A DNA stretch of 64,000 nucleotides from Gammaproteobacteria bacterium. GTDB lineage: Bacteria > Pseudomonadota > Gammaproteobacteria > Xanthomonadales > SZUA-36. The stretch is from NCBI GenBank assembly GCA_024279945.1, contig JAJRRA010000003.1:1-64000 (forward strand), in the 5' to 3' direction. Of the stretch, positions 19,734 to 28,234 are shown piece by piece. Made by a program: the position numbers and the translations under genes. The number at the start of each line of letters is the position of its first letter. The first letter of the stretch is position 1. The notes beneath the pieces were generated by a model. That model was not told the DNA's origin. It saw nothing but the letters and a program-made list of their open reading frames with translations, and did no database searches.

Positions 19734-21104
19734 ATGACAAGTATAAACAAACAAAAAGATCACTTGGCTGAAGTACGGCGAACGCTGCATCTGGCCGCAC
19801 CCGTTATTATCGGCCAGTTGGCGGTATTCAGCATGAGTTTCGTCGACACGGTGATGTCCGGCCGCTTGCCAAACCGGGAAGTTGCGCTGGCAGGTCTGGG
19901 AATTGGCGGGGCCGTCTGGTCAGCGCTGCTGATGTTCACGCTGGGTATCCTGGTGGCCGTTCAGCCCAGCGTGGCACAACTCGATGGCGCCGGGCGTCCG
20001 AAAGAGGCTGGAGCCTATACCCGGCAGGCTTTCTGGGTTGCGGCGGCAATTGCAATTCCCTACTGGGCATTTTGTTTTTACGCTGAACCTTTCCTTGTCT
20101 GGTTCGGAATAGATTCCGCTATCGTACCGGTTGCGGCCGGCTATCTCCGCGCACTTTCCTGGGGCGCCCCGGGTATTTGTCTGACTTTCCTGTTGCGTTA
20201 CTTCAGCGAGGGTACCGGATATACCTGGCCCACCATGATGTATGGTGTTCTGGGCGCCTTGCTTAATATTCCGCTGAATTATATTTTGATGTTCGGGAAA
20301 CTGGGTTTTCCAGCACTGGGTACGGTTGGCTGCGGGATTGCCAGCACCATCGTGATCTGGTTTTCTGCGCTGTTGCTGCTGGTCTATATTCTCAAACACA
20401 AACATTTCAAACCCTTCGCGCTTTTTTCCAGATTGGACGCACCGGACTGGAAGCTAATCTCTGAACACCTGAGAGTGGGGTTTCCCATTGCAGTATCGAT
20501 ATTTGTGGAAGGCAGCCTGTTTGTTGGAGCGGCTCTGCTGATCGGACGACTTGGTCCGATACCGGCTGCATCGCATCTGGTGGCGATCAATTTCTCCGCA
20601 CTGGCGTTCATGATCCCGGTCGGTATGTCGAGCGCGATTTCAATCAGGGTGGGAAATGCGATTGGGCGTGCCGATCCTGAATCTGCCCGTTATGCCGGGC
20701 TGATCGGCATCGGTATCGTACTGGGGTTTCAAACCATCAGCGCCTCAGCCATGTTCCTGTTGCCGGACTTGATCGTGAATATGTATACCGCTGATCCGAA
20801 AGTTGTGCCTCTGGCCGTTAGCCTGCTTTTCTACGCGGGTCTGTTCCAGTATCCGGACGGAATCCAGATATGCGCCGCAGGTGCATTGAGAGGCTACAAA
20901 GACACCCTGGTACCCATGATTTACACTATTATTGCCTTCTGGCTGGTTGGTATGACCCTGGGCTATTACCTGACATTCAATGAGCAATGGGGTCCAGCAG
21001 GCATGTGGGTGGGGATGATTGCGGGCCTCAGTACGGCCGCCGTCCTGATGCTGGTCCGTTTTCACCGTCTCAGCCGGCGCCTGATTGCCATGCACCGGGA
21101 CTGA
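19734..21104 (+). CDS. norM: MATE-family efflux transporter (NorM-type)
   Basis: With the ATG at 19734 the protein has 456 residues, the usual NorM length, and about twelve membrane helices. Conserved segments include AAPVIIGQLAVFSMSFVDTVMSGR in helix 1, VQPSVAQLDGAGR, and PLNYILMFGKLGFPALGTVGCGIAS before helix 6. Such transporters export cationic drugs and dyes with sodium or proton exchange. The frame is open further upstream to 19572, but that stretch lies opposite the DUF3667 start and lacks membrane-protein character. No strong ribosome site is seen at 19734. Exact ion coupling is not evident. Confidence 0.9.
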   Translation: MTSINKQKDHLAEVRRTLHLAAPVIIGQLAVFSMSFVDTVMSGRLPNREVALAGLGIGGAVWSALLMFTLGILVAVQPSVAQLDGAGRPKEAGAYTRQAFWVAAAIAIPYWAFCFYAEPFLVWFGIDSAIVPVAAGYLRALSWGAPGICLTFLLRYFSEGTGYTWPTMMYGVLGALLNIPLNYILMFGKLGFPALGTVGCGIASTIVIWFSALLLLVYILKHKHFKPFALFSRLDAPDWKLISEHLRVGFPIAVSIFVEGSLFVGAALLIGRLGPIPAASHLVAINFSALAFMIPVGMSSAISIRVGNAIGRADPESARYAGLIGIGIVLGFQTISASAMFLLPDLIVNMYTADPKVVPLAVSLLFYAGLFQYPDGIQICAAGALRGYKDTLVPMIYTIIAFWLVGMTLGYYLTFNEQWGPAGMWVGMIAGLSTAAVLMLVRFHRLSRRLIAMHRD

Positions 21105-21125
21105 AAAGGCCCAATTTCCGGTGTG

Positions 21126-21240
21126 CGGCCGCAAGCGACTGTAAGAGCGCCCTTGGGCGCGACCAGACTTTCGGCCGCAAGCGACTGTAAGAGCGCCCTT
21201 GGGCGCGACCAGACTTTCGGCCGCAAGCGACCTCTTACAA
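21126..21240. repeat. Tandem REP-like repeat cluster (copy 2, variant)
   Basis: A 46-bp unit starting CGGCCGCAAGCGAC occurs at 21126, 21172 and, truncated, at 21218. Each unit contains GTAAGAGCGCCCTTGGGCGCGA, a variant of the arm found in the repeats at 8.7 and 26.3 kb. The cluster fills the gap between the convergent MATE and PspC genes and touches the PspC stop codon at 21241. Confidence 0.88.
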
Positions 21241-21555
21241 TTAGGGTTTCTTGTCCAATGCCCTGAATTGCCGCTCCAGGTCGGCAATGCGCTGACTTCG
21301 CTGCGATAATTCGGGGGATGTCAGCCTATCTCCTGCCTTCTTTCTGTTCGGTTGCCAGATTCCAGACAGGTGCATCGTCACCGCCAGGATGGCATATATC
21401 GACGGTGCGGCCACGGTCTTGATGGCGAGCAAACCGACAAAGAGGGCACGGAGAACCCAGACGTTCCATCGGAGCACCCGGGCGATCCAGGCGCAGACAC
21501 CGGCAAGCAGCGCCCCGTCAGGTCGTTTGACCTGCTGCCGTGGCCTGGCGCTCAT
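21241..21555 (-). CDS. pspC: PspC-domain protein
   Basis: The 104-residue protein has a PspC-like core: GALLAGVCAWIARVLRWNVWVLRALFVG, two hydrophobic segments (about 34-50 and 55-72) and a charged C-terminal tail that could form a short coiled coil. PspC-type proteins sense inner-membrane stress and partner PspA. Its ATG lies 3 bp after the pspA stop, so the two form an operon, presumably driven by the sigma-54 promoter upstream of pspA. No pspB or pspF is next to it. Confidence 0.82.
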   Translation of the reverse strand: MSARPRQQVKRPDGALLAGVCAWIARVLRWNVWVLRALFVGLLAIKTVAAPSIYAILAVTMHLSGIWQPNRKKAGDRLTSPELSQRSQRIADLERQFRALDKKP

Positions 21556-21558
21556 TGC

Positions 21559-22299
21559 TCAGGCTTCCTCCGGAGATTGCTCTGCTGCAACGGACTGATC
21601 CGCTGGCTGCTCTACTTCTTCAGGCCGGCTTTCACTGGAAACCTGTCGTTTGAGTTTCTCGAGTTCCTGTTCAACCATCGGGTCCATCGCCGTTTCACTG
21701 TGGGTATTCCAGACCTGAATTGCGGGTCCTCCAACTTCATAGGAACGCACTCTCGCTTCCAGGTTCTCTACCTGCGCCTGCAGTTGATCGAAGCGGTTCA
21801 TGGCGCGACGGATTTTCCTTTCTCCCGGCGTGAGCTTATGATTCCTTTGTGCAAATACCGTAGTTGGACGCTTGGGGTCGTACATGCCTTTGAGCTTCAG
21901 CTTGGCATTTGCCAGTTTGTTTTTCAGGATGAGCATGTCCTGCTCTAACTGGGTAACACGGTCTTTGACAAATTCCTGCTCATGGAGGATGGATTCGTGG
22001 TGGTCTGCGATTTCGGCCCTGGCTTTCAGGGCCGCACGGGCCAGATCATCACGTTCCTCTGTCACCGCATTTTCGGCACGCCGGCGCCATTGCAACAGAT
22101 CATCCGATAGTTGGCGTTCCAGTCGTTCCAGTTGCTGTTGCTCAGCGAGCAGATCAGCACTTGCCAAGCGCGCTTCTTCGCTGGCGTCTTCCATCTCGCG
22201 GATCAGGGCACGCAGCAGTTTCTCCGGATCCTCGGCTTTTTCGATCAATGCATTCACATTGGCGGCAATGACGTAGCGAAGGCGTGAAAAGGCTCCCAT
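21559..22299 (-). CDS. pspA: Phage shock protein A (PspA/IM30 family)
   Basis: PspA binds stressed inner membrane through an N-terminal amphipathic helix and forms ESCRT-III-like assemblies. The 246-residue protein begins MGAFSRLRYVIAANVNALIEKAEDPEKLLR and continues as a long helical coiled coil to about residue 190. The final 50 residues are an acidic glutamate- and glutamine-rich extension beyond the Escherichia length (222). It is followed by pspC. A near-perfect sigma-54 promoter sits 44-59 bp upstream of its start, as expected for PspF-controlled operons, although pspF is not in the window. Confidence 0.94.
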   Translation of the reverse strand: MGAFSRLRYVIAANVNALIEKAEDPEKLLRALIREMEDASEEARLASADLLAEQQQLERLERQLSDDLLQWRRRAENAVTEERDDLARAALKARAEIADHHESILHEQEFVKDRVTQLEQDMLILKNKLANAKLKLKGMYDPKRPTTVFAQRNHKLTPGERKIRRAMNRFDQLQAQVENLEARVRSYEVGGPAIQVWNTHSETAMDPMVEQELEKLKRQVSSESRPEEVEQPADQSVAAEQSPEEA

Positions 22300-22342
22300 G
22301 GTTAAAACTCCTGTTGTAAAAGGGTATTGCTACCGTTTAATA

Positions 22343-22358
22343 TGCAGGTTTCGTGCCA
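22343..22358 (-). promoter_or_regulatory. Sigma-54 promoter of pspAC
   Basis: Read on the minus strand the sequence is TGGCACGAAACCTGCA. The GG and GC dinucleotides are exactly 10 bases apart, as required for -24/-12 promoters, and only the first T of TTGCA is changed. Predicted transcription start is near 22332, giving a 33-base leader to the pspA ATG. The rest of the 300-bp gap up to sppA holds no gene I can support. Confidence 0.85.
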
Positions 22359-22602
22359 TCCATATTTACTTAATTAATACATTGGGATACACCTGCTTGA
22401 TAGTCGGCTTCAGTGTGGGTGATGGTGGAATTGGCTTATTCTTGGCGCAGGAGCGCGCCCTTGTATAATTCTTCCTGATGTTACGGGTCGCAGGCAATAA
22501 TGTGTATTGCATGCCCCATGCGCTCCTCCTGAACATGCCTTTTGGCCATTGTTTTGCCGTACCGTGCGGTTAGAATGGTCAGATTGACCAAAGGAATTCC
22601 CC

Positions 22603-24450
22603 ATGACTTCTGAACGATCTGCGCTTACACGCTTTTTTGTTGGCATCTGGCATGCCATTGATGGCGCCCGGAAACTGGTGCTCAACCTGATTTTCCTGTT
22701 GATCCTGTATTTGGTGGTTTTGGCGGTTATGGATGTTGAGGAGACGGTGATTATCAAGCAGGATACGGCGCTGGTTCTGCGGCCTTATGGAAACATCGTA
22801 GAGCAGTACAGTGGCACGCCGCTGGACCGGTTTGTACAGCAGGCTACCGAGCAGGAGCGTTCAGAAACCCGCTTGCGGGATATCGTGGAAGCCATCAGAA
22901 GGGCGCGCGATGATGACCGTATTACACGCCTGGTAATCGTGCCAACTTACATGTGGCGTGTTGGTATGTCTTCCTTGCTTGAAATCGAAGCCGCAATAGC
23001 TGATTTTAAAACTTCAGGCAAGCCGGTCATTACGCTTGCAGATAACCTGAGCCAGCAGCAATATTACCTGGCGGCCCTGGCTGATGAAATCTGGTTGCAT
23101 CCGAAGGGCATGGTCTGGATCGACGGCTTTTCAGCTTATCGCCAGTTTTACCGTGAAGGCCTGGATAAGCTCGAAGTAGAAGTGAACCTGTTCCGGGTCG
23201 GCCAATACAAGTCCGCCATGGAGCCCTTTATTCGTAATGATATGTCACCTGCAGCCAAGGAAGCCAACCTGTACTGGATTGGCAGCCTGTGGCAGCAGTA
23301 TCTGGAAGGGGTATCCCGCAATCGCGGCATTCCGTTGGAAAACCTGTCTGAGGCTATTAATGACTTTGCCAACGGACTGCAGGCAGTAGACGGTGACTTT
23401 GCACAATTTGCGCTCGAATTGGGCCTGGTTGATCGCCTGGTGAGCCGGCCGGAAGCGAATCTGGAACTGGCGGGGATGGGTGCGCCCGGGAGTGGTAGCG
23501 AAGGATTCCGTCAGCTTGGGTTTGAAAATTATCTTGCTCTCACCAAAATACAACATCGCCCAACATCGAAACAAAAGATTGCAATCGTCATTGCCGAAGG
23601 TGAGATCGTTCGGGGTGTTCAGCCACATGGCACGGTAGGTGCAGTGACTCTGTCTGAAGAATTACGTGCCGTTGCTGAAGACAGTGAGGTCAAGGCGGTT
23701 GTGCTGCGCATCAACAGCCCCGGAGGAGACGTGTTTGCCTCCGAAAAAATAAGGCGGGAAGTGCAGGCTCTGAAAGAGTCCGGCAGAACTGTAGTTGTGT
23801 CGATGGGTGATGTGGCCGCTTCAGGCGGATACTGGATCGCAATGGCAGCGGATGAAGTCTGGGCCAGCCCATCGACGATCACCGGATCGATCGGGGTGTT
23901 CGGTATGATTCCAACCTTCTCCAGGCCACTGCAGAAACTGGGCATTCATACCGATGGTGTGGGTATGACACCGCTGGCCGGAAAACTCAGGCTGGATCGG
24001 CCACTTGATGCAGACCTGAAGCAGATTTTCCAGCACGCGACGGAACAAACTTACGATGACTTTATCCAGTTGGTTGCCGATGCAAGGCCACTGGAACGGG
24101 ATGAAGTGGAAGCCGTTGCACAGGGCAGGGTGTGGAGTGGAGCACAGGCTAAAGACCGTCAACTGGTTGACCAGACCGGAACGCTCCGGCAGGCCATCGA
24201 TGCTGCAGCCCGGATCTCCGGCCTGGGTACCGATTACAGTGTGCAATATAACGAGCGTGAATTGAGTGGTTTCGAATCTTTCCTGATGGAAATGACCAGC
24301 ACTGCACTGGCCCGCATTGGAGTGGGACAAACGAGGGGACCCTTACTGCGCAGTTCACTGCTGGAAGATTTGCTTGGAGACTTAACCATGCTTGCACGTA
24401 ACGCCGGTAAATTTTCAGTTGTAGCTCATTGCCTGTGCCGGGTGGAGTAG
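22603..24450 (+). CDS. sppA: Signal peptide peptidase SppA, 67-kDa type
   Basis: SppA is an inner-membrane serine protease with a Ser/Lys dyad that digests cleaved signal peptides in the periplasm. The 615-residue protein has a membrane anchor at about 25-43 and two tandem SppA domains. Lys203 (VGQYKSAMEPF) lies in the N-terminal domain and Ser407 (DVAASGGYW) in the C-terminal domain, matching Escherichia Lys209/Ser409. AAAGGA precedes the ATG. A possible -10 element TAGAAT lies about 30 bp upstream of the start. Its neighbours pspA/pspC also serve the envelope. Confidence 0.95.
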   Translation: MTSERSALTRFFVGIWHAIDGARKLVLNLIFLLILYLVVLAVMDVEETVIIKQDTALVLRPYGNIVEQYSGTPLDRFVQQATEQERSETRLRDIVEAIRRARDDDRITRLVIVPTYMWRVGMSSLLEIEAAIADFKTSGKPVITLADNLSQQQYYLAALADEIWLHPKGMVWIDGFSAYRQFYREGLDKLEVEVNLFRVGQYKSAMEPFIRNDMSPAAKEANLYWIGSLWQQYLEGVSRNRGIPLENLSEAINDFANGLQAVDGDFAQFALELGLVDRLVSRPEANLELAGMGAPGSGSEGFRQLGFENYLALTKIQHRPTSKQKIAIVIAEGEIVRGVQPHGTVGAVTLSEELRAVAEDSEVKAVVLRINSPGGDVFASEKIRREVQALKESGRTVVVSMGDVAASGGYWIAMAADEVWASPSTITGSIGVFGMIPTFSRPLQKLGIHTDGVGMTPLAGKLRLDRPLDADLKQIFQHATEQTYDDFIQLVADARPLERDEVEAVAQGRVWSGAQAKDRQLVDQTGTLRQAIDAAARISGLGTDYSVQYNERELSGFESFLMEMTSTALARIGVGQTRGPLLRSSLLEDLLGDLTMLARNAGKFSVVAHCLCRVE

Positions 24451-24505
24451 AGGTTTTGTCTCCCGTTCAGGAGGGGGGTAAGGACTGTTCTGATTGTTCT
24501 GTAAT

Positions 24506-24940
24506 TCAATATCGCTTGGTGGGATCAGGCAGGCCGCTGTAAAGTTGCCAGCGCTTGATTTCCTCGTTATAGCGCCATTCCTGTTCATCATTAATAGTGC
24601 GTTCGACACCCTGGTTTTTGTTGAACATCTTGATCTCGACGGATTGCCGGACGGTCATGCCATCATCGAAAACTCCGAGGGAACGAACCGTGTAGGCCGT
24701 TACTTTGAATAATCTCAGGCGGTCCAGTTCCAGGCGGGAAATGGGGTGCTCCTGCTGGTACTCCGCAGAGACAAAATCAGCCGCGGCGTCCCACTGACTC
24801 CAGCGGACAAGGGTTTCATATTGTTTGAAAACCTCGCCGCGATTCTTGTTAACCTGGTTGGTGCTGCATGCTGCCAGAGCGATTACCGCAAGAGTCAGCA
24901 GCATTCCCGTGCGTGCAATCAACGTCCGTCCGTGTTTCAT
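24506..24940 (-). CDS. Small putative lipoprotein
   Basis: Not recognised as a named family. From the ATG at 24940 (GAGG upstream) the 144-residue protein has a positively charged start, a hydrophobic stretch and the lipobox LAAC at about residues 22-25, so it is probably lipidated and anchored in the envelope. The mature part (YETLVRWSQWDAAADFVSAEY...) is mixed helix/strand and resembles small NTF2-like domains in length and layout, which is a guess. It precedes dgkA by 16 bp in physical order and is downstream of it in transcription, possibly co-transcribed. Confidence 0.7.
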   Translation of the reverse strand: MKHGRTLIARTGMLLTLAVIALAACSTNQVNKNRGEVFKQYETLVRWSQWDAAADFVSAEYQQEHPISRLELDRLRLFKVTAYTVRSLGVFDDGMTVRQSVEIKMFNKNQGVERTINDEQEWRYNEEIKRWQLYSGLPDPTKRY

Positions 24941-24956
24941 GGGTCTTCCCTCGTGT

Positions 24957-25349
24957 TCAGCTAAAGTTAGTCCAGGCAATGGCGCCCCACGTAGTCGCAA
25001 TCAGGAACAGACACAGCATAACTGCGGCAGATGCCAGGTCCTTGGCCCGGCCCGACATCTCATGATGTTCGTGGCCGATTCGGTCCACCGTGGCTTCAAC
25101 GGCGCTGTTCAATAGTTCCACGATCAACAGCAGCATTAATGGCGTAATCAATGCGAGCCACTGTGTGGTTGACTCTGCCAAGTAAAATGACAAGGGGAAC
25201 AGGATAAGGCTCAGGCCTACATCCTGTCGGAAAGCAGCCTCATTTTTCCAGCAGGCCTTGATGCCGCTGATTGAGTTGCCTGTCGCCTGAATCAGTCGTG
25301 TAAGTCCTGTTTTTCCAGGTTTAGTCGACCTTGATTCCGCTTCTTTCAT
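24957..25349 (-). CDS. dgkA: Diacylglycerol kinase
   Basis: DgkA phosphorylates diacylglycerol to phosphatidic acid, recycling lipid released during envelope glucan synthesis. The 130-residue protein has three membrane helices and the family signature ELLNSAVEATVDRIGHEHHEMSGRAKDLASAAV split over helix 2 and the surface helix; the catalytic Glu and Asn are in ELLNSAVE. Length matches the Escherichia enzyme (122). The small lipoprotein gene follows 16 bp downstream. Confidence 0.95.
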   Translation of the reverse strand: MKEAESRSTKPGKTGLTRLIQATGNSISGIKACWKNEAAFRQDVGLSLILFPLSFYLAESTTQWLALITPLMLLLIVELLNSAVEATVDRIGHEHHEMSGRAKDLASAAVMLCLFLIATTWGAIAWTNFS

Positions 25350-25538
25350 TTTTATGCCTCATTTTACCTGGCTGGCCGCAAAACATGGTCCACAGCGCCA
25401 ACCATGCTAACATTCGCCGCTGTCGATTTGCGCATATTATGAACAGTATATTCAGAATGCAAAACCCACTTGCTTCCACCAGGCATTAATAAGGATGCAG
25501 TACACTCGAGAGCCATGGTTTGTTGAAGGAGCCACCTC

Positions 25539-26309
25539 ATGTTCAAGATCGCTTCATGGAATGTCAATTCGCTGAATGTGCGTTTACCGCATGTCATTGC
25601 ATGGTTGGATGCGGCACGACCCGATGTGCTGGCATTGCAGGAGACTAAGTTGACGGATGACCGCTTTCCGGTGCAGGAATTTCTGGACGAGGGTTATGCC
25701 AGTGTATTTTCCGGGCAAAAAACCTATAACGGGGTGGCAATTCTCAGCCGCGAGGAAGCGCTGGACCCCGTCACCGATATCCCTGGCCTCGATGATCCAC
25801 AGCGGCGTATTCTGGCGGTAACGGTGGGTGATATTCGTATCGTCAATCTTTATGTGGTGAATGGCAGCGAAGTTGGCTCAGAAAAATTTGAATACAAACT
25901 TCATTGGCTCGATCAGGTAACCGCATGGCTGGCGAGTGAACTCAAGCAGTTCGAAAACGTGATTGTGCTGGGTGATTTCAATATCGTACCGGATGACTGT
26001 GATGTGCATGATCCTGAAGGCTGGCGCGACAAAATTCTTTGCAGCGCGCCGGAACGTGAAGCCCTGGGTAAAATTCTGGAGCTTGGTTTTGAGGATACGT
26101 TCCGGCTGTTTGAGCAGCAGGAGAGGACCTGGAGTTGGTGGGACTACCGCATGAATGCTTTTCGCCGCAAGATGGGCCTGCGCATCGACCTGATACTGGC
26201 CTCAAACGCCATGGCCCAACGCTGTACTGCAAGCTATGTTGACATTGAGCCCCGGCGCCAGGACCGTCCCTCAGACCACGCCCCTGTCATTGCTGAATTC
26301 AATATGTAA
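25539..26309 (+). CDS. xthA: Exodeoxyribonuclease III / AP endonuclease
   Basis: The enzyme repairs abasic sites and removes blocked 3' ends. The 256-residue EEP-fold protein has SWNVNSLNVRLPHV, LQETKLTD (metal Glu), NLYVVNGSEVGSEKF, GDFNIVPDDCDVHDP, WWDYRMNAFRRKMGLRIDLIL and the C-terminal SDHAPV histidine motif. AAGGAG precedes the ATG. The stop codon falls inside the left arm of a REP-like palindrome that separates it from the convergent glutaredoxin gene. Confidence 0.95.
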   Translation: MFKIASWNVNSLNVRLPHVIAWLDAARPDVLALQETKLTDDRFPVQEFLDEGYASVFSGQKTYNGVAILSREEALDPVTDIPGLDDPQRRILAVTVGDIRIVNLYVVNGSEVGSEKFEYKLHWLDQVTAWLASELKQFENVIVLGDFNIVPDDCDVHDPEGWRDKILCSAPEREALGKILELGFEDTFRLFEQQERTWSWWDYRMNAFRRKMGLRIDLILASNAMAQRCTASYVDIEPRRQDRPSDHAPVIAEFNM

Positions 26310-26373
26310 GAGCCCGCTTGCGGGCGATCATTATTCAGGTCTGATGCGTTTCGCCCGCAAGCGGGCTCTTACA
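26305..26373. repeat. Long REP-like palindrome (copy 3)
   Basis: Arms 26305-26327 and 26351-26373 are perfect 23-bp complements with a 23-bp spacer and are the same sequence as the arms of the copy at 8674-8738. The left arm contains the xthA stop codon and the right arm ends one base before the glutaredoxin-rhodanese stop codon. As at 8.7 kb it separates two convergent genes. Confidence 0.9.
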
Positions 26374-26374
26374 G

Positions 26375-27298
26375 TCAGAAGGCCGGTAAAGAGGGATCAA
26401 TTTCCTGCGCCCAGGCCTGCATACCTCCGGCGACATTGCTGATTTTTGTGAAGCCCTTTTTGCGGAAAAAGTCTGCAGCCCCCTGGCTGGCATTGCCGTG
26501 TTGACAGAGAAAGGCAATTTCACTGTCTTTTGGCATCTGCTCCAGTTTATCCATTACTTCCCGGCTGAGCACTTCTGCGCCGTCAATGAAGGCCCGTTCC
26601 CGTTCAGCATCACCGCGGATATCGACCAGCGTAATATTCCCCGCTTCCAGTTTTTTCGCCAGTTCCTGCACCGTCATCTGTTTGACCGGTGGTGGAGCCT
26701 GGGGAAGATCAATCGCCAGGCCTTCGCCCTGGATAGTTGAAGCCCAGTCAATAACGGCACCCTGGGCGCGCTGGGCGGTGGCCAGATCCATCAGGATGAG
26801 GATGCCGTTGGATTCAGTGCTGATCTCATTGCCTTCGGCTGGAGCCAGGTTAAACTGCGAATTCCAGTTGGTATCGATCTGGAAATGCAGTGCAATCCCC
26901 TCGTGACCCTGCATGGATTCCTTGATCTTGGCGGCTGCTTCATCGGTGACTGTAATATCAGGTGGTGTTCGGTCCGGGGGATCCAGATCCAGACATTCGT
27001 GAAGTTCACCACTGTTCAGCATGCTGAGCACAATATCGCAGCCACCGACCAGTTCGCCATCAATATAAAGCTGGGGAATGGTGGGCCAGTTTCCGTAAAC
27101 TTTGATGCCTTCGCGTATCTCTTCATCCTCGAGCACATTGATCGTGCTGTAGTCCGGCAGCACGCTGTCCAGTGCCGCGATAATTTTTGCTGAGAAACCG
27201 CACTGAGGTTGTTGTGGTGTGCCTTTCATGAACAGGACAACCTTTTTGCCATTCACGTAGTTGTCGATTTTGGTTTTGACTGAATCACTCAAACTCAT
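26375..27298 (-). CDS. Monothiol glutaredoxin (Grx4 type) fused to rhodanese domain
   Basis: The 307-residue protein has three parts. Residues 1-105 are a monothiol glutaredoxin with the active motif CGFS and WPTIPQLYIDGELVGGCD, a type that binds and transfers Fe-S clusters. Residues about 115-200 (ITVTDEAAAKIKE...) look like an A-type Fe-S carrier fold without its cysteines. Residues 210-307 are a rhodanese domain with the catalytic cysteine in FLCQHGNAS. Comparable three-part proteins occur in other gammaproteobacteria. ATG 27298 is chosen because it starts the conserved glutaredoxin helix; an upstream start at 27382 would overlap the SET gene. A role in Fe-S assembly or sulfur transfer is inferred. 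Confidence 0.85.
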   Translation of the reverse strand: MSLSDSVKTKIDNYVNGKKVVLFMKGTPQQPQCGFSAKIIAALDSVLPDYSTINVLEDEEIREGIKVYGNWPTIPQLYIDGELVGGCDIVLSMLNSGELHECLDLDPPDRTPPDITVTDEAAAKIKESMQGHEGIALHFQIDTNWNSQFNLAPAEGNEISTESNGILILMDLATAQRAQGAVIDWASTIQGEGLAIDLPQAPPPVKQMTVQELAKKLEAGNITLVDIRGDAERERAFIDGAEVLSREVMDKLEQMPKDSEIAFLCQHGNASQGAADFFRKKGFTKISNVAGGMQAWAQEIDPSLPAF

Positions 27299-27356
27299 AA
27301 TGAAATTCCGTTTACTCAGGGATAAGCGTGCAATATGCGGGTTAAAGAAGTATTTC

Positions 27357-27692
27357 TCAAGAATCATTCCATCCGTAATCAATAGTGATTTCAGATCCGG
27401 CGGAAATAAAGGTCAGGGCGTAACATTTCAGCGCGTCCATTTCAGCATTGGGTCGGTCTGCGTGGTTCATGAAGCGCATCTCATTATTGCCTTCATATCC
27501 GGTCCATTCACCACCGGGTGAGTCTTCCACCCACAGTACATACATGCCATCTTCAGCAACAAGAGATCCTTCATACACTCCGATCAGTTGTCCCTTTTCG
27601 ATGTCCCCGGATGAGAACAGGCCGTTGCCATGTATGGCTGAACGATCCACAAAAACCAGCGGATTTACCTGGGAATTCTCCAATTCCTTCAT
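27357..27692 (-). CDS. Small SET-domain protein
   Basis: The 111-residue protein matches a minimal SET domain. It has SAIHGNGLFSSGDIEKGQLIGVYEG at the N terminus, NNEMRFMNHADRPNAEM (the NHS/RFxNHxxxPN SAM-binding motif), and AGSEITIDYGW at the C terminus. SET proteins methylate lysines using SAM. No pre-SET or other domain is present. Bacterial SET genes are uncommon and targets are mostly unknown. It lies between the glutaredoxin fusion and the peptide-transport operon on the same strand, without overlap. Confidence 0.85.
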   Translation of the reverse strand: MKELENSQVNPLVFVDRSAIHGNGLFSSGDIEKGQLIGVYEGSLVAEDGMYVLWVEDSPGGEWTGYEGNNEMRFMNHADRPNAEMDALKCYALTFISAGSEITIDYGWNDS

Positions 27693-27727
27693 CGCAGTTC
27701 AATTAGGATCCCGAACGATACATCACA

Positions 27728-28234
27728 CTAGCCTTCACGCATACGCTCCGATTGTATCGTTGCCGAACGGAATTGCCCCGGTTTTCCGGGAACAGGATAG
27801 AGATGACCCTTGTGTTTAAAGCGCAGGAATCCGTCTTCTTCAGTATGCACACGACCTTCCAGTTGGAAGGGCAGGCTCAGCACTTCGCCGTCCTTCAGGG
27901 ACAGCAGCAGATCCTGCACGAATGAATCAGGGAACTGTTCGACTTTGATGACTTCGGTGCTGTTGGCCCCAATCATGAGCCTGATATCCTCGTTATAATG
28001 TGCGAGTTCTGCTTCTTCGACCTGGACCGTGATTTGGATGCTGTCGATGTTCATTGCTTCTTCATTTGAGTTGCTGATATTGAAATTCACCGACAGACGG
28101 TCACCCTGCAAGGACAACTCCGAGATACTGATAAAAGGCGGTAGCCCACGGACGATTTTCGGACTACAGGCTGTGCAGGTCAGGATAATCAGAAATAACA
28201 CGACAAAGGAGCTGCTTCTTGCGGTTTTTTTCAT
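27728..28234 (-). CDS. LEA14/WHy-like lipoprotein
   Basis: The ATG at 28234 overlaps the oppF stop (TAATG), fixing the start. The 168-residue protein has a lipoprotein signal ending TCTAC followed by an approximately 110-residue beta-rich domain (SISELSLQGDRLSVNFNISNSNEEAMNIDSIQITVQV) that looks like the LEA type-2/WHy fold found in outer-membrane or periplasmic lipoproteins. The function is unknown. Translational coupling to the peptide ABC transporter suggests a joint expression unit, although such a lipoprotein is not a usual transporter part. Confidence 0.72.
   Translation of the reverse strand: MKKTARSSSFVVLFLIILTCTACSPKIVRGLPPFISISELSLQGDRLSVNFNISNSNEEAMNIDSIQITVQVEEAELAHYNEDIRLMIGANSTEVIKVEQFPDSFVQDLLLSLKDGEVLSLPFQLEGRVHTEEDGFLRFKHKGHLYPVPGKPGQFRSATIQSERMREG

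Noticed and set aside
23628-23643. TGGCACG-N4-GTGCA sigma-54-like sequence
   Set aside because: It lies inside the sppA coding region with no gene starting downstream; probably chance.
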